From contig JAFGSV010000009.1 of NCBI GenBank assembly GCA_016934325.1, positions 1 to 54,434 on the forward strand: a stretch of DNA of 54,434 nt, read 5' to 3'. Positions 40,530 to 48,882 of the stretch are shown in pieces. Position numbers and translations under genes: made by a program. The notes below the pieces were generated by a model. It searched no databases, was not told where the DNA came from, and saw only the letters and a program-made list of their open reading frames with translations. This DNA comes from Candidatus Aenigmatarchaeota archaeon. GTDB taxonomy: Archaea > Aenigmatarchaeota > Aenigmatarchaeia > QMZP01 > JAFGSV01. Each line of letters starts with the position of its first letter. Position 1 is the first letter of the stretch.

Positions 40530-41681
40530 CTATTTCTTGAAGGGGCTTATCTTCCTCAACGTCTCCACGGCCTCCGTGAGGTTCTCAAGCAAATATTCAA
40601 CCTCTTCCTTCGTGTTCTCCTTCCCGAGGCTTATCCTCATGGAGCCGTGGGCCTCCTCCGGCTTCAGGCCTATCGCCATGAGGACGTGGCTGGGCTCGAG
40701 CGATTTCGACGAGCAGGCGGAGCCGGTCGAAGTGGCTATTCCCTTGAGGTCTAGATGTATGATCAGGGATTCCCCCTCTATCCGCCGGAAGGAGAAATGC
40801 GCGTTGTTGCAGAGCCTCTCCTTGGCAGGGCCGTTGAGCCACGAATCCTCGATCTCAAGCGCCTCCTTTATAATCATGTCCCTCAGGTCGGTCATGTGCC
40901 TAATATGCTTGTCGTTCATGATTTCTGTTGCCTTGGCGAATCCTACAATGCCCGCGACGTTCTCCGTGCCGCTCCTCAGGCCGTACTCATGGCCTCCTCC
41001 GTGCATGGTCGGCTCGATTCTAACTCCCTGCCTGACGAACAGACCGCCGACGCCCTTGGGGCCGTGTATCTTGTGAGAGTTAACAGTGAGCAGGTCTATG
41101 TTGTCCTTCTTCAGGTTGATTGGCACTTTTGTGAAGCTCTGGCAAGCGTCGGTATGGAAGCAGACGCCGTGCTCCCGGCATATCTTACCCAGCTCCCTGA
41201 TGGGCTCTATCGTCCCTATCTCGTTGTTGGCGTGTATGATAGATGCGATGATCGTGTCCTTCCTGATCGCGTTCTCAAGATCATCCGGTCTCACGAACCC
41301 ATGCCTGTCGACAGGCAGGTACGTGACCTCGAATCCCTGCTTCTGCAGCCATTTGCTCGCGTTAAGGACGCAGTCGTGCTCTATCCTGCTCGTTATTATG
41401 TGCTTTCCCCTCTCCCTGTTGGCGAAAGCCACGCCCTTCAGGGCGAGGTTGTTCGATTCCGTTCCCCCGCTGGTGAAAATCAGTCGGTGTTCCTTGGCGT
41501 CCACCTTCTTGGATATCGCCCTCTTGGCATCCGATATGGCCCTCTCGGCCTCCCTGCCGAACCAGTGGAGGCTGGACGCGTTGCCGAACCTCTCCCCGAA
41601 GTATGGCGTCATCGCCCGAATCACCTCGGGATCCACCGGGGTAGTCGCGGCGTGATCAAGATAGATTCTTCTCAGGCTCAT
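40530..41681 (-). CDS. iscS: Cysteine desulfurase IscS/NifS
   Basis: PLP enzyme of 383 residues that takes sulfur from cysteine for Fe-S cluster assembly. It begins RRIYLDHAATTPVDPEV. The cofactor Lys is in NSHKIHGPKG, a conserved His is in IEHDCVL, and the catalytic Cys is in TGSACSSKS near residue 330. The length is typical of IscS. The ATG overlaps the stop of the arsR-like gene, giving the order arsR-iscS-iscU. Confidence 0.94.
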   Translation of the reverse strand: MSLRRIYLDHAATTPVDPEVIRAMTPYFGERFGNASSLHWFGREAERAISDAKRAISKKVDAKEHRLIFTSGGTESNNLALKGVAFANRERGKHIITSRIEHDCVLNASKWLQKQGFEVTYLPVDRHGFVRPDDLENAIRKDTIIASIIHANNEIGTIEPIRELGKICREHGVCFHTDACQSFTKVPINLKKDNIDLLTVNSHKIHGPKGVGGLFVRQGVRIEPTMHGGGHEYGLRSGTENVAGIVGFAKATEIMNDKHIRHMTDLRDMIIKEALEIEDSWLNGPAKERLCNNAHFSFRRIEGESLIIHLDLKGIATSTGSACSSKSLEPSHVLMAIGLKPEEAHGSMRISLGKENTKEEVEYLLENLTEAVETLRKISPFKK

Positions 41682-41974
41682 TTGCAGCACCTATTCATGC
41701 AGTACTTCCTGACATGCTTCTCGACGGTCTCCAGTATCGGCACAACGGTATCCAGGTTCAGCGAGTATATCCTCTGCTTCCCGACCTGCCTGACATCGAG
41801 CACATGGCACCCACTCAGCTTCTTCAGGTTGTGTGACACCGCGCTCTGCTCCCCTCCTACCCTCCTGGTTATCTCGGAGACGCTCAGGGGACCTTCCCTT
41901 AGCGACATTATTATGTCGAACTTCGATCCGCTGGCGAAGTTCATGAAAAAATTATTATATGATTTATTTTTCAT
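41678..41974 (-). CDS. ArsR-family transcription regulator
   Basis: A 98-residue winged-helix regulator. The recognition helix region is PLSVSEITRRVGGEQSAVSHNLKKLSGC, followed by the wing VRQVGKQRIYSL. Cysteines occur at 56 and in the C-terminal CMNRCC, which could sense metal, an Fe-S cluster or redox state. It is co-translated with iscS (4-base overlap), so it probably regulates Fe-S assembly, a role filled by IscR in bacteria. A TATA element on the minus strand (CATTTATATACT, 41995-42006) sits about 27 bases before the ATG, flanked by palindromes. Confidence 0.85.
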   Translation of the reverse strand: MKNKSYNNFFMNFASGSKFDIIMSLREGPLSVSEITRRVGGEQSAVSHNLKKLSGCHVLDVRQVGKQRIYSLNLDTVVPILETVEKHVRKYCMNRCCK

Positions 41975-42029
41975 ATGAACAATTATTCATAAGTAGTATA
42001 TAAATGTTTCGGTTATTCATATGACCGAA
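41970..42029 (-). promoter_or_regulatory. Operator cluster around the arsR-iscSU promoter
   Basis: Three related elements surround the TATA box at 41995-42006: the perfect palindrome TTCATATGAA at 41970-41979 covering the start codon; ATGAACAATTATTCAT at 41975-41990, palindromic but for one pair; and a 6-bp inverted repeat TTCGGT (42008-42013) and ACCGAA (42024-42029). TTATTCATA occurs twice, 30 bases apart (41983 and 42013), about three helical turns. This suits binding by the ArsR-type dimer encoded just downstream. Confidence 0.5.
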
Positions 42030-42079
42030 TCGCATTTGAGTAGGAAGCGTGCCCTTCTCCATTTGAATCGAAATTGTGT

Positions 42080-43990
42080 TTAAATCCCGAGAAAGACAAA
42101 AAACCTGAAGGCGATTCCGCCCACCAGGATAGCGAACAATATCTCGAAGACCGTTATGAATGTCGCCTTCTTCACGCCGATCTCCTTTATCAGCGTAGAA
42201 ATGGTTGCCGCGCAGGGGATGTAGAGCATGGTTACCAGGGCGAAGACGAGCATCTGCACGGGCGTCAGCGCCAGTGCGAAGTTCGTCGTCCCCATGTAGC
42301 TCGCCAGCATAACAAGTGTCAGCTCCTTCTTGAGGATACCGAATATCAGCAAAACGCCGGTTATGACGGGGAGACCGAGCCACTCAACGGTCACGGGGGA
42401 CATTGCGCTTGTGAGCACTTCGAGGGCTCCGGCTATCTCAAGAACCTTGATTGCCACGGTGCTCGCGACTATAACGGGGAAAGCTATCTTCACGAAACCG
42501 CTGATCTTGAACCAGGTCTGCCTCAATATCGTCATGTAATGTGGGACCTTGTACGAAGGCATCTCCATGATGAGGCCCGTGGGCTCACCCGGCAGCACCT
42601 TGAACGCGATTCTCCCAAGCGCAAGGACGATCGCGGCGTCGATCATGTAAAGGAGCAGGGCCCATCCTATGCCGACGAACCTGCCGACAAGGCCAAGGAT
42701 CACGGTCGTGACGGCGGCGCATGGGATCAGCGTAACCACGAAAATAGCGATCAGCCTCTCCCTGTGGGTTTCCATGACCTTGCAACCAAGGCAGGCCGGC
42801 ACGTTGCAACCGAACCCCATCATGAGCGGTATGAAAGCCTTTCCATGCAATCCTATCCTGTGCATCAGGCCGTCCATCATGAAGGCTATCCTTGCCATGT
42901 ACCCGCTGCTCTCGAGGATGCCCAGCGCGATGTAGAAGGGGAGTATGTACGGTATCACGACCGTCAGCGTGGACAGGAGCCCCTCCACGGCCGCCAGCAT
43001 TATGCTTCCGGGTATTCCTGGCAGCAATCCCTCAAGGACGGGGTTTATGTAAGACAATGACCCTTCGATCATGGACGCGATTCCGTTGCCAAAGACGAAT
43101 ATGCCGAAGAATATCCCGAGTATTACGGCTGCCATTATGGGGTAGCCCCATACCCTGTGGGTGCTTATGTCATCGAGTCTTTCCCCAAACATTCGCTTCT
43201 TGCTTGTCCTGCGCTGGACCTTGTTGGCTATCGAGGCGGCAAGGCCATAGATCTCGCTCACTATCGCGGTACGGCACGGATGCTTGTGGAATCGCTCTAT
43301 CCCGCTTGACGCCTTTTTAGACTCGGCAATGATTTCCTTGTCTATTGGCATCCTCAGCAAGATCCTGTCGTTCTGCAGCAACTTGATGGCGAACCATCTC
43401 TTGGGATAGCTCATGTCCTTGTTTTCCAGCAGCCTGACGATGCCTGATACGGCTTTCTCGATCTCGTTCCCGTATCTTGGTGGTTCAGGGGACCTTTTCG
43501 AAGAGGCTTTTATAGCCTCGTCAAGGAGGCTGGTAAGCCCCATGGACTTGACCGCTATAGTCGGCACGACGGGTACGCCGAGCAGCTTCGACAACTTCCT
43601 GTGGTCTATTTCTAGCCCTTCTTTCTTGGCTGTATCGACCTGATTGAGCGCTATGACCATGGGCCGGCCGAGCTCCAGCAGCTGCAGCGTGAAGTAGAGG
43701 TTCCTTTCAAGAACGGAAGCATTGATGACATTGATGACCACGTCAGGCTTTTCATTCAATATGTACTCCCTCGAGATCTCCTCTTCGAGGGAGTACGTCG
43801 ACAGAGAATATATGCCAGGCAAGTCTATGACGTCAATGTCTCTCCCCTTGAAATGCAGGGTCCCCTCGGCCTTCTCTACCGTCTTGCCGGGCCAGTTTCC
43901 GATGTGCTGATGCAGTCCCGTCAGCTCGTTGAAGATGACGGACTTGCCGACGTTTGCGTTGCCCGCCAATGCTATCCTGAGCCTTTCCAT
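42080..43990 (-). CDS. feoB: Ferrous iron transporter FeoB
   Basis: 636 residues. The N-terminal G domain has GNANVGKS (residues 10-17), [18 protein letters not shown] and NQVD; a helical GDI-like linker follows; the membrane part (from about 285) has the two Gate motifs, including [21 protein letters not shown]. The ATG at 43990 follows GGTGGGTGA; a TTG at 43996 is less likely. It is co-transcribed with the DtxR-type regulator upstream, which supplies a FeoA-like domain. No separate feoA gene is visible. Confidence 0.95.
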   Translation of the reverse strand: MERLRIALAGNANVGKSVIFNELTGLHQHIGNWPGKTVEKAEGTLHFKGRDIDVIDLPGIYSLSTYSLEEEISREYILNEKPDVVINVINASVLERNLYFTLQLLELGRPMVIALNQVDTAKKEGLEIDHRKLSKLLGVPVVPTIAVKSMGLTSLLDEAIKASSKRSPEPPRYGNEIEKAVSGIVRLLENKDMSYPKRWFAIKLLQNDRILLRMPIDKEIIAESKKASSGIERFHKHPCRTAIVSEIYGLAASIANKVQRRTSKKRMFGERLDDISTHRVWGYPIMAAVILGIFFGIFVFGNGIASMIEGSLSYINPVLEGLLPGIPGSIMLAAVEGLLSTLTVVIPYILPFYIALGILESSGYMARIAFMMDGLMHRIGLHGKAFIPLMMGFGCNVPACLGCKVMETHRERLIAIFVVTLIPCAAVTTVILGLVGRFVGIGWALLLYMIDAAIVLALGRIAFKVLPGEPTGLIMEMPSYKVPHYMTILRQTWFKISGFVKIAFPVIVASTVAIKVLEIAGALEVLTSAMSPVTVEWLGLPVITGVLLIFGILKKELTLVMLASYMGTTNFALALTPVQMLVFALVTMLYIPCAATISTLIKEIGVKKATFITVFEILFAILVGGIAFRFFVFLGI

Positions 43991-43992
43991 CG

Positions 43993-44625
43993 TCAATCAC
44001 CCACCAAGACGAAGATCCTGCTGGCCATGCCCCTGCCGATCACGAGGCACGAATCGCGCACGCATATCTCCACCGGGCCGGAGAAGGGAGCGGACTTCTT
44101 CACGGTGATTCTGGTACCGGGCGTGAGCCCCATGTCTTCCAGCCTCCTGACCGAGGAGCGTCCCCCTTCTATTGACAGAATGCTGCAAGATTCCCCGTTC
44201 CTGATGTCGATGAGGCTAAGGACGCCCTTGCCTTCCTTGGGCGGCTCAAGCTTATGCTTCATTATGCCCTCGAGCTCATCGGAAACGTAATGCTCGAGCT
44301 TGCATGCCTCCTTGTGTATCTTTGACCGTGAGAATCCCATCCCGAGCAGGAACCTCTCGAGGACTCTGTGCTTCCTGAGGGTCTTGCCTCCCACCCTTTC
44401 GCCCTTCCGGGTCAGTGTTATCTGCCTGTATGGCTTGTGCAGGATGTATCCTTCCCGGGAAAGCCTCCGGAGCATCTCGCTTACGCTAGACGGGGAGATC
44501 CCGAGATCCTTCGATATGTTGGTTGTCGTGAGGTCCTTCTTCTTCTCCTTGAGCCTTGAAAGCGTCTCGAGGTATTCCTCAACGCTCTCCGTCGTATCCT
44601 TCTTACCGGGCATCGCATGCACCAT
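43993..44625 (-). CDS. DtxR-family iron regulator with C-terminal FeoA domain
   Basis: About 210 residues. A winged-helix domain (LGISPSSVSEMLRRLSREGYI), the DtxR metal-binding dimer domain (LRKHRVLERFLLGMGF; HKEACKLEHYVSDELEGIM) and a C-terminal FeoA/SH3-like domain (VRRLEDMGLTPGTRITVKK; RDSCLVIGRGMASRIFV) follow in order. It most likely represses feoB when iron is plentiful. The start could be 44631, 44625 or 44613; the TATA position favours 44625 or 44631 as a leaderless start. A palindrome of the type bound by DtxR/MDR1 proteins lies over its promoter. Confidence 0.92.
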   Translation of the reverse strand: MVHAMPGKKDTTESVEEYLETLSRLKEKKKDLTTTNISKDLGISPSSVSEMLRRLSREGYILHKPYRQITLTRKGERVGGKTLRKHRVLERFLLGMGFSRSKIHKEACKLEHYVSDELEGIMKHKLEPPKEGKGVLSLIDIRNGESCSILSIEGGRSSVRRLEDMGLTPGTRITVKKSAPFSGPVEICVRDSCLVIGRGMASRIFVLVGD

Positions 44626-44633
44626 AAGCATAT

Positions 44634-44651
44634 ATTTAGGTTTACCTAAAT
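44634..44651. promoter_or_regulatory. DtxR/MDR1-type iron box at the feo operon promoter
   Basis: 8-bp perfect arms ATTTAGGT and ACCTAAAT separated by TT. The TTAGG...CCTAA half-sites are those of DtxR-type regulators. It abuts the minus-strand TATA element TTTATAAAT (44650-44658) and covers the predicted transcription start, so binding by the regulator encoded immediately downstream would block initiation. Confidence 0.75.
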
Positions 44652-44739
44652 TTATAAACAGCGGATACCCTTCCGTGAATTCGCCTTAATGAGAATCCGA
44701 ATGATTATAACAGATTCTATATCCTAAAGAATAGAAAAC

Positions 44740-44800
44740 CTTATATACTGTGTGGGCATATATTGTATTTAGATAATAATAAAAACACAATATATTGTGG
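44740..44800 (+). promoter_or_regulatory. nrdR promoter with two NrdR-box-like sites
   Basis: A TATA-like CTTATATAC (44740-44748) is followed by two boxes: a weaker one at 44753-44768 (core ATATATTGT) and a strong one at 44785-44800 holding the perfect 14-bp palindrome CACAATATATTGTG (44786-44799). They share the core ATATATTGT and are offset by 32 bp, three helical turns, as in bacterial NrdR box pairs (consensus ACACwATATATwGTGT). They lie over the predicted transcription start of the nrdR-nrdD operon. Confidence 0.7.
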
Positions 44801-44871
44801 TTTACTACCCAAATGGCGTGAAACGCTTCCATATTACCGGTTATGGTCAGGTTTACAGGAAATGAAATCGT

Positions 44872-45342
44872 ATGAAATGCCCATACTGCCTCGAACAGAA
44901 GACCAAGGTTATAGACAAGAGGGACATCCCGGAGCTGAACGACATACGAAGGAGAAGGGAATGCCTTGAGTGCGGGAAGAGGTTCACGACCTACGAGAGG
45001 GTCGAATCCGTCAAGCTGACAGTCGTCAAGAAGGATGACAGGAGGGAGAGCTTCGACAGGGACAAGCTGCTCAAGGGCGTGCTGAAGGCATGCGAGAAGA
45101 GGCCTATCCCCAGGGAGAAGATAGAGAAGGTCGTGGGGGAGATAGAGGCCGAGTTGAGGAACCGCGAGGAGATGGAGATACCGAGCACGGCCATAGGCAA
45201 GCTCGTGATGAAGAGGCTGAAGGAGCTGGACAAGGTCGCTTACATAAGGTTCGCGTCGGTGTACAGGGAGTTCACGGACCTGGGCTCATTCGAGAGGGAG
45301 CTGAAGAAGCTGAGGAAGAGCATAGAGACGAAGAACAAGTGA
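44872..45342 (+). CDS. nrdR: Transcriptional repressor NrdR
   Basis: 156-residue repressor of ribonucleotide reductase genes that senses ATP/dATP. It has a zinc ribbon (CPYC at 3-6, CLEC at 31-34, with RRRECLECGKRFTTYERV) and an ATP-cone (about 49-139; VVKKDDRRESFDRDKLLKGVLKACEKRPI in part). The length fits the bacterial NrdR family, which is uncommon in archaea. Paired NrdR-box-like sites lie upstream, and nrdD follows after 17 bases. The leader before the ATG is about 100 bases. Confidence 0.94.
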   Translation: MKCPYCLEQKTKVIDKRDIPELNDIRRRRECLECGKRFTTYERVESVKLTVVKKDDRRESFDRDKLLKGVLKACEKRPIPREKIEKVVGEIEAELRNREEMEIPSTAIGKLVMKRLKELDKVAYIRFASVYREFTDLGSFERELKKLRKSIETKNK

Positions 45343-45359
45343 TGAAAGGGGGTTTGAGC

Positions 45360-47387
45360 ATGAAGACGAGGCTGCAGAAGATAAGGAAGAGGGACGGAAG
45401 GATAGTCCCTTTCGACAAGGAGAAGATCATTAAGGCCATATGGGCGGCTGCCCAGGCGGTCGGGGGAAAGGACAGGAAGCTTGCCGAGAGCCTGGCTAAC
45501 GACGTCGTGAGGGCCCTCGAGAGGAAGTACGAGCCCGAAAGCGTGCCTGCTGTCGAGCATGTGCAGGACATCGTGGAGAAGGTCCTCATAGAGAAGGGGC
45601 ATGCGAAGACCGCGAAGGCTTATATCCTCTACAGGGAGCAGCACAAGAACATCCGGGAGCTGACGAAGCTGCTCAGGGACATTACGATCGTGGATGATTA
45701 CCTGCAGGAGGTGGACTGGAGGGTAAGGGAGAACAGCAATATGACGTTCTCCCTGCAGGGCCTCAACGTCCACATAACGCACAAGGTCATCAGCAACTAC
45801 TGGCTGAACAGCATTTACCCCAGGGAGATAAGGGACGCCCATATAAACGGCGAGTTCCACATACACGATCTCGGTACCCTGGGGCCGTACTGCGTCGGCT
45901 GGGACCTGGAGGATTTGCTGCTCGTCGGCTTCAGGGGGGTGAGGGGGAAGATCGAGAGCAACCCGCCGAACCACTTCGACGTCGCCCTGATGCAGATTGT
46001 GAACTTCATGTACACCCTGCAGGGCGAGGCCGCAGGGGCCCAGGCCCTGTCGAGCTTCGATACGCTTCTGGCGCCGTTCATTTATTATGACAAGCTCGAA
46101 TACAAGCAGGTAAAGCAGTCCATGCAGAAGTTCCTGTTCAACATGAATGTGCCCACCCGGGTAGGATTCCAAACGCCATTCACGAACATAACCCTTGACC
46201 TTTCCGTGCCTGAGCACATGCGGAACAAGCCGGCGGTCGTGGGAGGGAAGATGATGGATAAGACCTACGGAGAGTTCGGGCGAGAGATGGACATGATCAA
46301 CAGGGCGTTCGCTGAGACCATGCTTGTGGGCGACGCTACCGGCAGGCCATTCACGTTCCCGATACCCACGTACAACGTCACAAAGGATTTCCCGTGGGAC
46401 AAGAAGGAACTGGAGCCCATCTGGGAGATGACGGCCAAGTACGGGATACCATATTTCGCTAACTTCATAAACTCGGACATGAAGCCGGACGACGTCATGA
46501 GCATGTGCTGCCGATTGCGCCTTGATAAAAGGCAGCTGCAGAAGAGGGGCGGCGGCCTGTTCGGGTCCAACCCCCTCACAGGTTCCGTCGGCGTCGTGAC
46601 GCTGAACCTACCAAGGATTGCCTATGAATCGGAGGACGAGGAGGACTTCTTCGACCTGCTGGAGAGGAGGATGGAGCTGGCCAAGGAGAGCCTGATCATA
46701 AAGAGGGAGATCCTGGAGAGGTTCACCGAGAGCGGGCTATACCCATACAGCAGGTTCTACCTGAGGAGCGTGAAGCAGGCTTACGGGAAGTTCTGGAAGA
46801 ACCATTTCTCAACAATAGGAATAATCGGGATGAACGACGCCCTGCTGAACTTCTCAGGGCATGACATATCCAAGCCCGAAGGGGTCGAGTTCGCGAAGAA
46901 GGTGATGGACTTCATGAGGAAGAAGCTGCTGGAGTTCCAGGAGCAGACGGGCGACATATTCAACCTCGAGGCGACACCCGCGGAGGGCACGTCCTACAGG
47001 CTCGCCAGGATCGACAAGAAGAACTTCCCAGACATCAAGGTTTTCAACCAGGTACGCTACGGTGGCAAGGACGCGAAGCCTTACTACACGAACAGCACGG
47101 CCCTGCCGGTGGGCTTCACGGATGACATATTCGAGGCGCTCAAGCTTCAGGAGCCGCTACAGACTAGATACAGTGGGGGGACCGTCCTTCACGGCTTCAT
47201 AGGGGAGAGGATGCCCAGTGTCGAGTCGACGAGGGCGCTAGTCAGGAAGATAGCGGAGAACTTCAGGCTGCCATACTTCACGCTTACGCCGACGTTCAGC
47301 ATATGCCCGAAGCACGGGTACCTGCAGGGAGAGCATGAGTACTGCCCGCGATGCGACGAAGAGATGGGGCTCATTGCTAAAGAATGA
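45360..47387 (+). CDS. nrdD: Anaerobic ribonucleoside-triphosphate reductase NrdD lacking the glycyl-radical tail
   Basis: Class III reductase main chain, 675 residues, that makes deoxyribonucleotides without oxygen. An N-terminal ATP-cone (about 1-95: KRDGRIVPFDKEKIIKAIW) precedes the barrel, with GEFHIHDLGTLGPYCVGWD and TNITLDLSVPEHM as conserved landmarks. The C-terminus reaches the zinc site (CPKHGYLQGEHEYCPRC) and stops ten residues later, before the glycyl-radical segment that normally follows. That segment is encoded in the next gene. The ATG at 45360 has GGGGGT six bases upstream; an in-frame ATG at 45342 overlaps the nrdR stop. Confidence 0.92.
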   Translation: MKTRLQKIRKRDGRIVPFDKEKIIKAIWAAAQAVGGKDRKLAESLANDVVRALERKYEPESVPAVEHVQDIVEKVLIEKGHAKTAKAYILYREQHKNIRELTKLLRDITIVDDYLQEVDWRVRENSNMTFSLQGLNVHITHKVISNYWLNSIYPREIRDAHINGEFHIHDLGTLGPYCVGWDLEDLLLVGFRGVRGKIESNPPNHFDVALMQIVNFMYTLQGEAAGAQALSSFDTLLAPFIYYDKLEYKQVKQSMQKFLFNMNVPTRVGFQTPFTNITLDLSVPEHMRNKPAVVGGKMMDKTYGEFGREMDMINRAFAETMLVGDATGRPFTFPIPTYNVTKDFPWDKKELEPIWEMTAKYGIPYFANFINSDMKPDDVMSMCCRLRLDKRQLQKRGGGLFGSNPLTGSVGVVTLNLPRIAYESEDEEDFFDLLERRMELAKESLIIKREILERFTESGLYPYSRFYLRSVKQAYGKFWKNHFSTIGIIGMNDALLNFSGHDISKPEGVEFAKKVMDFMRKKLLEFQEQTGDIFNLEATPAEGTSYRLARIDKKNFPDIKVFNQVRYGGKDAKPYYTNSTALPVGFTDDIFEALKLQEPLQTRYSGGTVLHGFIGERMPSVESTRALVRKIAENFRLPYFTLTPTFSICPKHGYLQGEHEYCPRCDEEMGLIAKE

Positions 47388-47401
47388 TGGAGGGATGAAA
47401 G

Positions 47402-47548
47402 ATGCCAAGGACGAAATGCGAGGTGTGGTCGAGGTCCGTAGGATACCTCAGGCCCGTTGAGCAATGGAACGAGGGCAAGCAGCAAGAGTTCAAGGACAGG
47501 AAGACCTTCGACAAGCAGCTCAGCAGCCAGACGATGCCCAAGAAATAG
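47402..47548 (+). CDS. Stand-alone glycyl-radical domain of NrdD
   Basis: A 48-residue protein reading CEVWSRSVGYLRPVEQWNEG and then KQQEFKDRKTF. This is the C-terminal glycyl-radical segment of class III reductases, with the radical glycine at position 14 in RSVGY. It starts 15 bases after the nrdD stop, in another frame, behind GGAGGG (47389-47394) spaced seven bases from its ATG. It probably docks into NrdD and is activated by NrdG, in the way that YfiD/GrcA supplies a radical domain to damaged pyruvate formate-lyase. Residues after about 36 are poorly conserved. Confidence 0.85.
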   Translation: MPRTKCEVWSRSVGYLRPVEQWNEGKQQEFKDRKTFDKQLSSQTMPKK

Positions 47549-47625
47549 AAGATATCGGACTGAATTTTATCGACTCAATAGATGTCAAGAGGAAGATATT
47601 TAACTTTCTTAATCTTATATTGCAT

Positions 47626-48126
47626 ATGTCCAAAAGGCCCGAGAAGACCGAATACTACCTGAACATAGCCAGGGAGGTCAGCCTGAGGTCCACGTGCCTG
47701 CGCAGGCGCTTCGGGGCCGTCATACTCAAGGACGACCAGATAATCTCAACGGGCTACGTCGGGGCACCGAGGGGCGCCCCCAACTGCCTGGACATAGGCA
47801 AGTGCCCGAGGGAGGAGGCTAAGATCCCGGCGGGTGAACGTTACGAGCTGTGCAGGTCGGTCCATGCCGAGGCAAATGCCATTATCAACGCTGCCAGGGC
47901 CGGGGTCAGTGTGCTTGGAGGAACGCTGTACCTCTACGGCGAGAACGTCAAGGACGGCAGCATCGCTGAAGCGAGGCCGTGCAAGATGTGCAAGAGGATG
48001 ATCATCAATGCGGGAATAAGGCAGGTGGTCGTCAAGACGCCCGAAGGGAAGAAATCATACAGCATCGAGGAATGGGTCGTCAACGACAAGGGCCTCTTCG
48101 GGCAGGAGGACCTGCAAGGCTACTGA
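47626..48126 (+). CDS. dCMP/cytidylate deaminase family protein
   Basis: A 166-residue zinc deaminase, probably converting dCMP to dUMP for thymidylate synthesis. The zinc site is VHAEANAI (His, Glu) and PCKMCKRMIINAG (two Cys). A substrate-side loop with CLDIGKCPREEAKIPAGERYELC is typical of dCMP deaminases. GATATTTAAC (47595-47604) lies about 26 bases before the ATG at 47626, so a leaderless transcript is likely. Longer in-frame reading upstream overlaps the radical-domain gene and is rejected. Context in the nucleotide cluster supports the role. Confidence 0.88.
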   Translation: MSKRPEKTEYYLNIAREVSLRSTCLRRRFGAVILKDDQIISTGYVGAPRGAPNCLDIGKCPREEAKIPAGERYELCRSVHAEANAIINAARAGVSVLGGTLYLYGENVKDGSIAEARPCKMCKRMIINAGIRQVVVKTPEGKKSYSIEEWVVNDKGLFGQEDLQGY

Positions 48127-48167
48127 GCCTCGCTTTTGGATTTTGTTGCCAAGGTTGGGTGTCGTTC

Positions 48168-48875
48168 ATGATATTCAGGGGTTGGCAGAAGACGTCTCTC
48201 ATCGAGTACCCGGGCAGGATATCGACAGTCCTGTTCGTTGGATCCTGCAATTTCAGATGCCCCTTCTGCTACAACAGGGACCTGGTGCTTTCCCCGGAAA
48301 AGATGCGGGCCATCGACGAGCGTGAAGTCCTCGGCTACATGCGAGAGAACAAGCGACTCTATCAGGCGGTAATCGTTACGGGCGGGGAGCCGACGATCGA
48401 CAAGGAGCTACCTTCTTTCCTGCTGAAGGTGAAGAGGCTCGGGCTGCTTGCCGGCATAGAGACCAACGGGACGAATCCTGCCATGCTTGAGAGGCTGATC
48501 AAGGACAAGGTCGTGGATTTCGTCGGCATGGACATAAAGGCCCCCCTGTCGTGGGATGAGTATAGGAAGGCGGCCGGCATATCGGAGAAGGCATTGCTCG
48601 AAAGCGTGAAGAAGAGCGTCAGTCTGTTGCTCGGATCGGGAATCGATTACGAGTTCAGAACCACGTACGTGAGAGGCATCCACGACGAGGGAAGCATCAA
48701 GCGTATAGCGGAGCAGCTGAGGGGGGCGAGGAGGTACGTTCTCCAGAAGTTCTTACCGAAGAACACGATCGACGGATCCCTGTCCCTTACGCCGAACTAC
48801 GGAAGCGGGCAGCTGCTTCGTTTGAGGAAGAGCATAAAGGGGAACTTCGTCGAGTGCGAGGTCAGGAACGTTTGA
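48168..48875 (+). CDS. nrdG: Anaerobic ribonucleotide reductase activase NrdG
   Basis: A 235-residue radical-SAM enzyme that abstracts the glycine hydrogen to start NrdD. The cluster motif is CNFRCPFC, followed by the GGEPT motif (VIVTGGEPTI) that binds the SAM methionine. The N-terminus WQKTSLIEYPGRISTVLFVG is typical of archaeal NrdG. It follows the dCMP deaminase by 41 bases. Its target glycine here is on the separate small protein at 47402, unless that protein is bound to NrdD first. Confidence 0.9.
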   Translation: MIFRGWQKTSLIEYPGRISTVLFVGSCNFRCPFCYNRDLVLSPEKMRAIDEREVLGYMRENKRLYQAVIVTGGEPTIDKELPSFLLKVKRLGLLAGIETNGTNPAMLERLIKDKVVDFVGMDIKAPLSWDEYRKAAGISEKALLESVKKSVSLLLGSGIDYEFRTTYVRGIHDEGSIKRIAEQLRGARRYVLQKFLPKNTIDGSLSLTPNYGSGQLLRLRKSIKGNFVECEVRNV

Positions 48876-48882
48876 CCGTCGT

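Noticed and set aside
42074-43060. 328-codon plus-strand frame opposite feoB
   Set aside because: It is the shadow of the FeoB membrane domain; the charged, His-rich translation matches nothing.
47360-47410. Programmed frameshift joining NrdD to its radical tail
   Set aside because: No obvious slippery heptamer with a downstream structure is seen, while GGAGGG is well placed for separate initiation at 47402. Kept as an alternative in the finding.
48130-48150. Second copy of TTGGATTTT as part of a dispersed repeat
   Set aside because: Only the nine-base word recurs, without the partner arm, so chance is enough to explain it.
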